A stretch of 30,794 bases of DNA from a bacterium (lineage in GTDB: Bacteria; Babelota; Babeliae; Babelales; CAIQNR01). Below are positions 30,193 to 30,794 of the stretch, one piece after another (the first letter of the stretch is position 1; each line of letters starts with the position of its first letter). The stretch lies in assembly GCA_947502805.1 (NCBI GenBank), contig CANNBR010000002.1, positions 1 through 30,794 on the forward strand. Direction: 5' to 3'. The notes below the pieces were generated by a model. It was not told the DNA's origin. It saw only the letters and a program-made list of their open reading frames with translations, and did not search any database. The position numbers and the translations under genes were made by a program.

Positions 30193-30794
30193 ATTTCCCG
30201 TTCGTATCCTTTGATAAACCGCGTAATATGCGGAAATTGTTCAGGATTTTCCCAGTACTGACAAGACTGAGCTGATTGTAGAATTGCTCCCTTATCCATT
30301 AAATGAATAGTACACGGAAGTTTTTCCACCAACGACATGTCGTGCGTAGTCACAATCACCGTGTACCCATCATGAGCAAGTTGAGCAAGAGTTCCTGCCA
30401 CCTGCGTAGTAAGCACTGGATCAAGAGCTGAAGTCGGTTCATCAAAACAGATAACGTCCGGTTTTAATGCAAGTGTTCGAATAAGCGCAAGTCGTTGTTT
30501 TTGACCGCCAGAAAGCTTTGTAACACATAAATTTGCTTTATCAGCCAAGTCATATTTATGTAAAAACTCAAGGGCTAATAATTGTGCCGTTTTTGGGGAA
30601 TAGCCAAGCGATTTTTCAAGAGCAAACGTAATATTTGTTATAACGTTCATGTTTGAAAATAAACTAAAGTGCTGAAACACCATGCCAATACTGTCAATTT
30701 TTTTTGCTAACGGAACTGCATCAAGAGTCATTATTCCCCTATCAACCGTTTCAAGCCCACACAAAACACGTAGCAAAGTGGATTTGCCTACCCC
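30189..30794 (-). CDS. ABC transporter ATPase, polar-amino-acid type (partial, 5' end outside window)
   Basis: Energy subunit of an importer, cut by the window edge. The reading frame is open to 30794, where the Walker A lysine region GVGKST is the first thing visible, so the true start lies beyond the window. 201 residues are seen. Q-loop region GMVFQHFSLF, signature LSGGQKQRLALIRTLA, Walker B VICFDEPTSALDP, D-loop and the switch His in TTHDMSL are intact. The overall pattern is that of GlnQ/HisP-like amino-acid importers; methionine or other uptake ATPases are possible. Convergent with sbcD and overlapping it by 4 nt. Confidence 0.87.
   Translation of the reverse strand, partial: GVGKSTLLRVLCGLETVDRGIMTLDAVPLAKKIDSIGMVFQHFSLFSNMNVITNITFALEKSLGYSPKTAQLLALEFLHKYDLADKANLCVTKLSGGQKQRLALIRTLALKPDVICFDEPTSALDPVLTTQVAGTLAQLAHDGYTVIVTTHDMSLVEKLPCTIHLMDKGAILQSAQSCQYWENPEQFPHITRFIKGYEREI

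Overview
The window looks like chromosomal DNA of a low-GC, Gram-negative-type bacterium with a small genome and a host-associated life. The best guess, from overall flavour only, is a member of Candidatus Dependentiae (TM6) or a similar intracellular lineage. The basis is the mix of slim housekeeping genes (uppS, mreB, rsmA, glmU, sbcD, a class A penicillin-binding protein, rnpB) with many short exported proteins that match no family I recognise, plus a Fic protein, an exported lipase-like hydrolase and numerous intergenic palindromic repeats. No marker gene that would fix the taxonomy, such as an rRNA, is present.

Layout. 1-2230: repeat-rich edge and a class A PBP. 2283-2545: an inverted pair of structured repeats. 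2674-5087: an exported Val/Ala/Glu repeat protein, a small membrane protein, the RNase P RNA, a membrane-anchored three-PASTA protein and a small exported protein. 5163-6565: uppS with a multispanning membrane protein. 6670-9159: three HAD-superfamily proteins, two of them YihX-like paralogues, one exported and one apparently cytoplasmic. 9525-13842: a cluster of four paralogous exported proteins sharing a central HGQKTGQL-type motif, a common 5' leader and (three of four) the same promoter. An ISAs1-family insertion sequence splits the cluster, and the remnant of a duplicated transporter 5' end lies at its left edge. 13925-15343: an SSS-family symporter.

15340-22460: an exported MEMO/AMMECR1-like fusion, an exported serine alpha/beta hydrolase, then the leftward set beta-barrel protein-mreB-rsmA, and a Ser/Ala/Pro-rich exported protein. 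22561-23301: a gene-free block of tandem and palindromic repeats. 23302-24839: DUF2177 and DUF3052-like proteins and an exported hypothetical. 24899-28824: an APH(6)-like kinase behind a 27-bp perfect hairpin, a Fic protein behind a 13-bp inverted repeat that covers its ribosome binding site, and glmU. 28951-30794: sbcD and a polar-amino-acid-type ABC ATPase cut by the window edge.

Themes. Envelope biogenesis (PBP, PASTA protein, uppS, mreB, glmU) is interleaved with exported proteins that may face a host. The strongest candidate for something undescribed is the four-member exported family at 9641-13842, with its conserved promoter/leader module and signs of recent duplication, promoter exchange and IS insertion. 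Secondary points of interest are a possible -1 frameshift site in the transposase, the Fic operator/RBS hairpin, the exported MEMO fusion, and a dispersed repeat whose internal hairpin keeps pairing while its sequence changes. All functional assignments come from reading motifs by eye; no database search was run.
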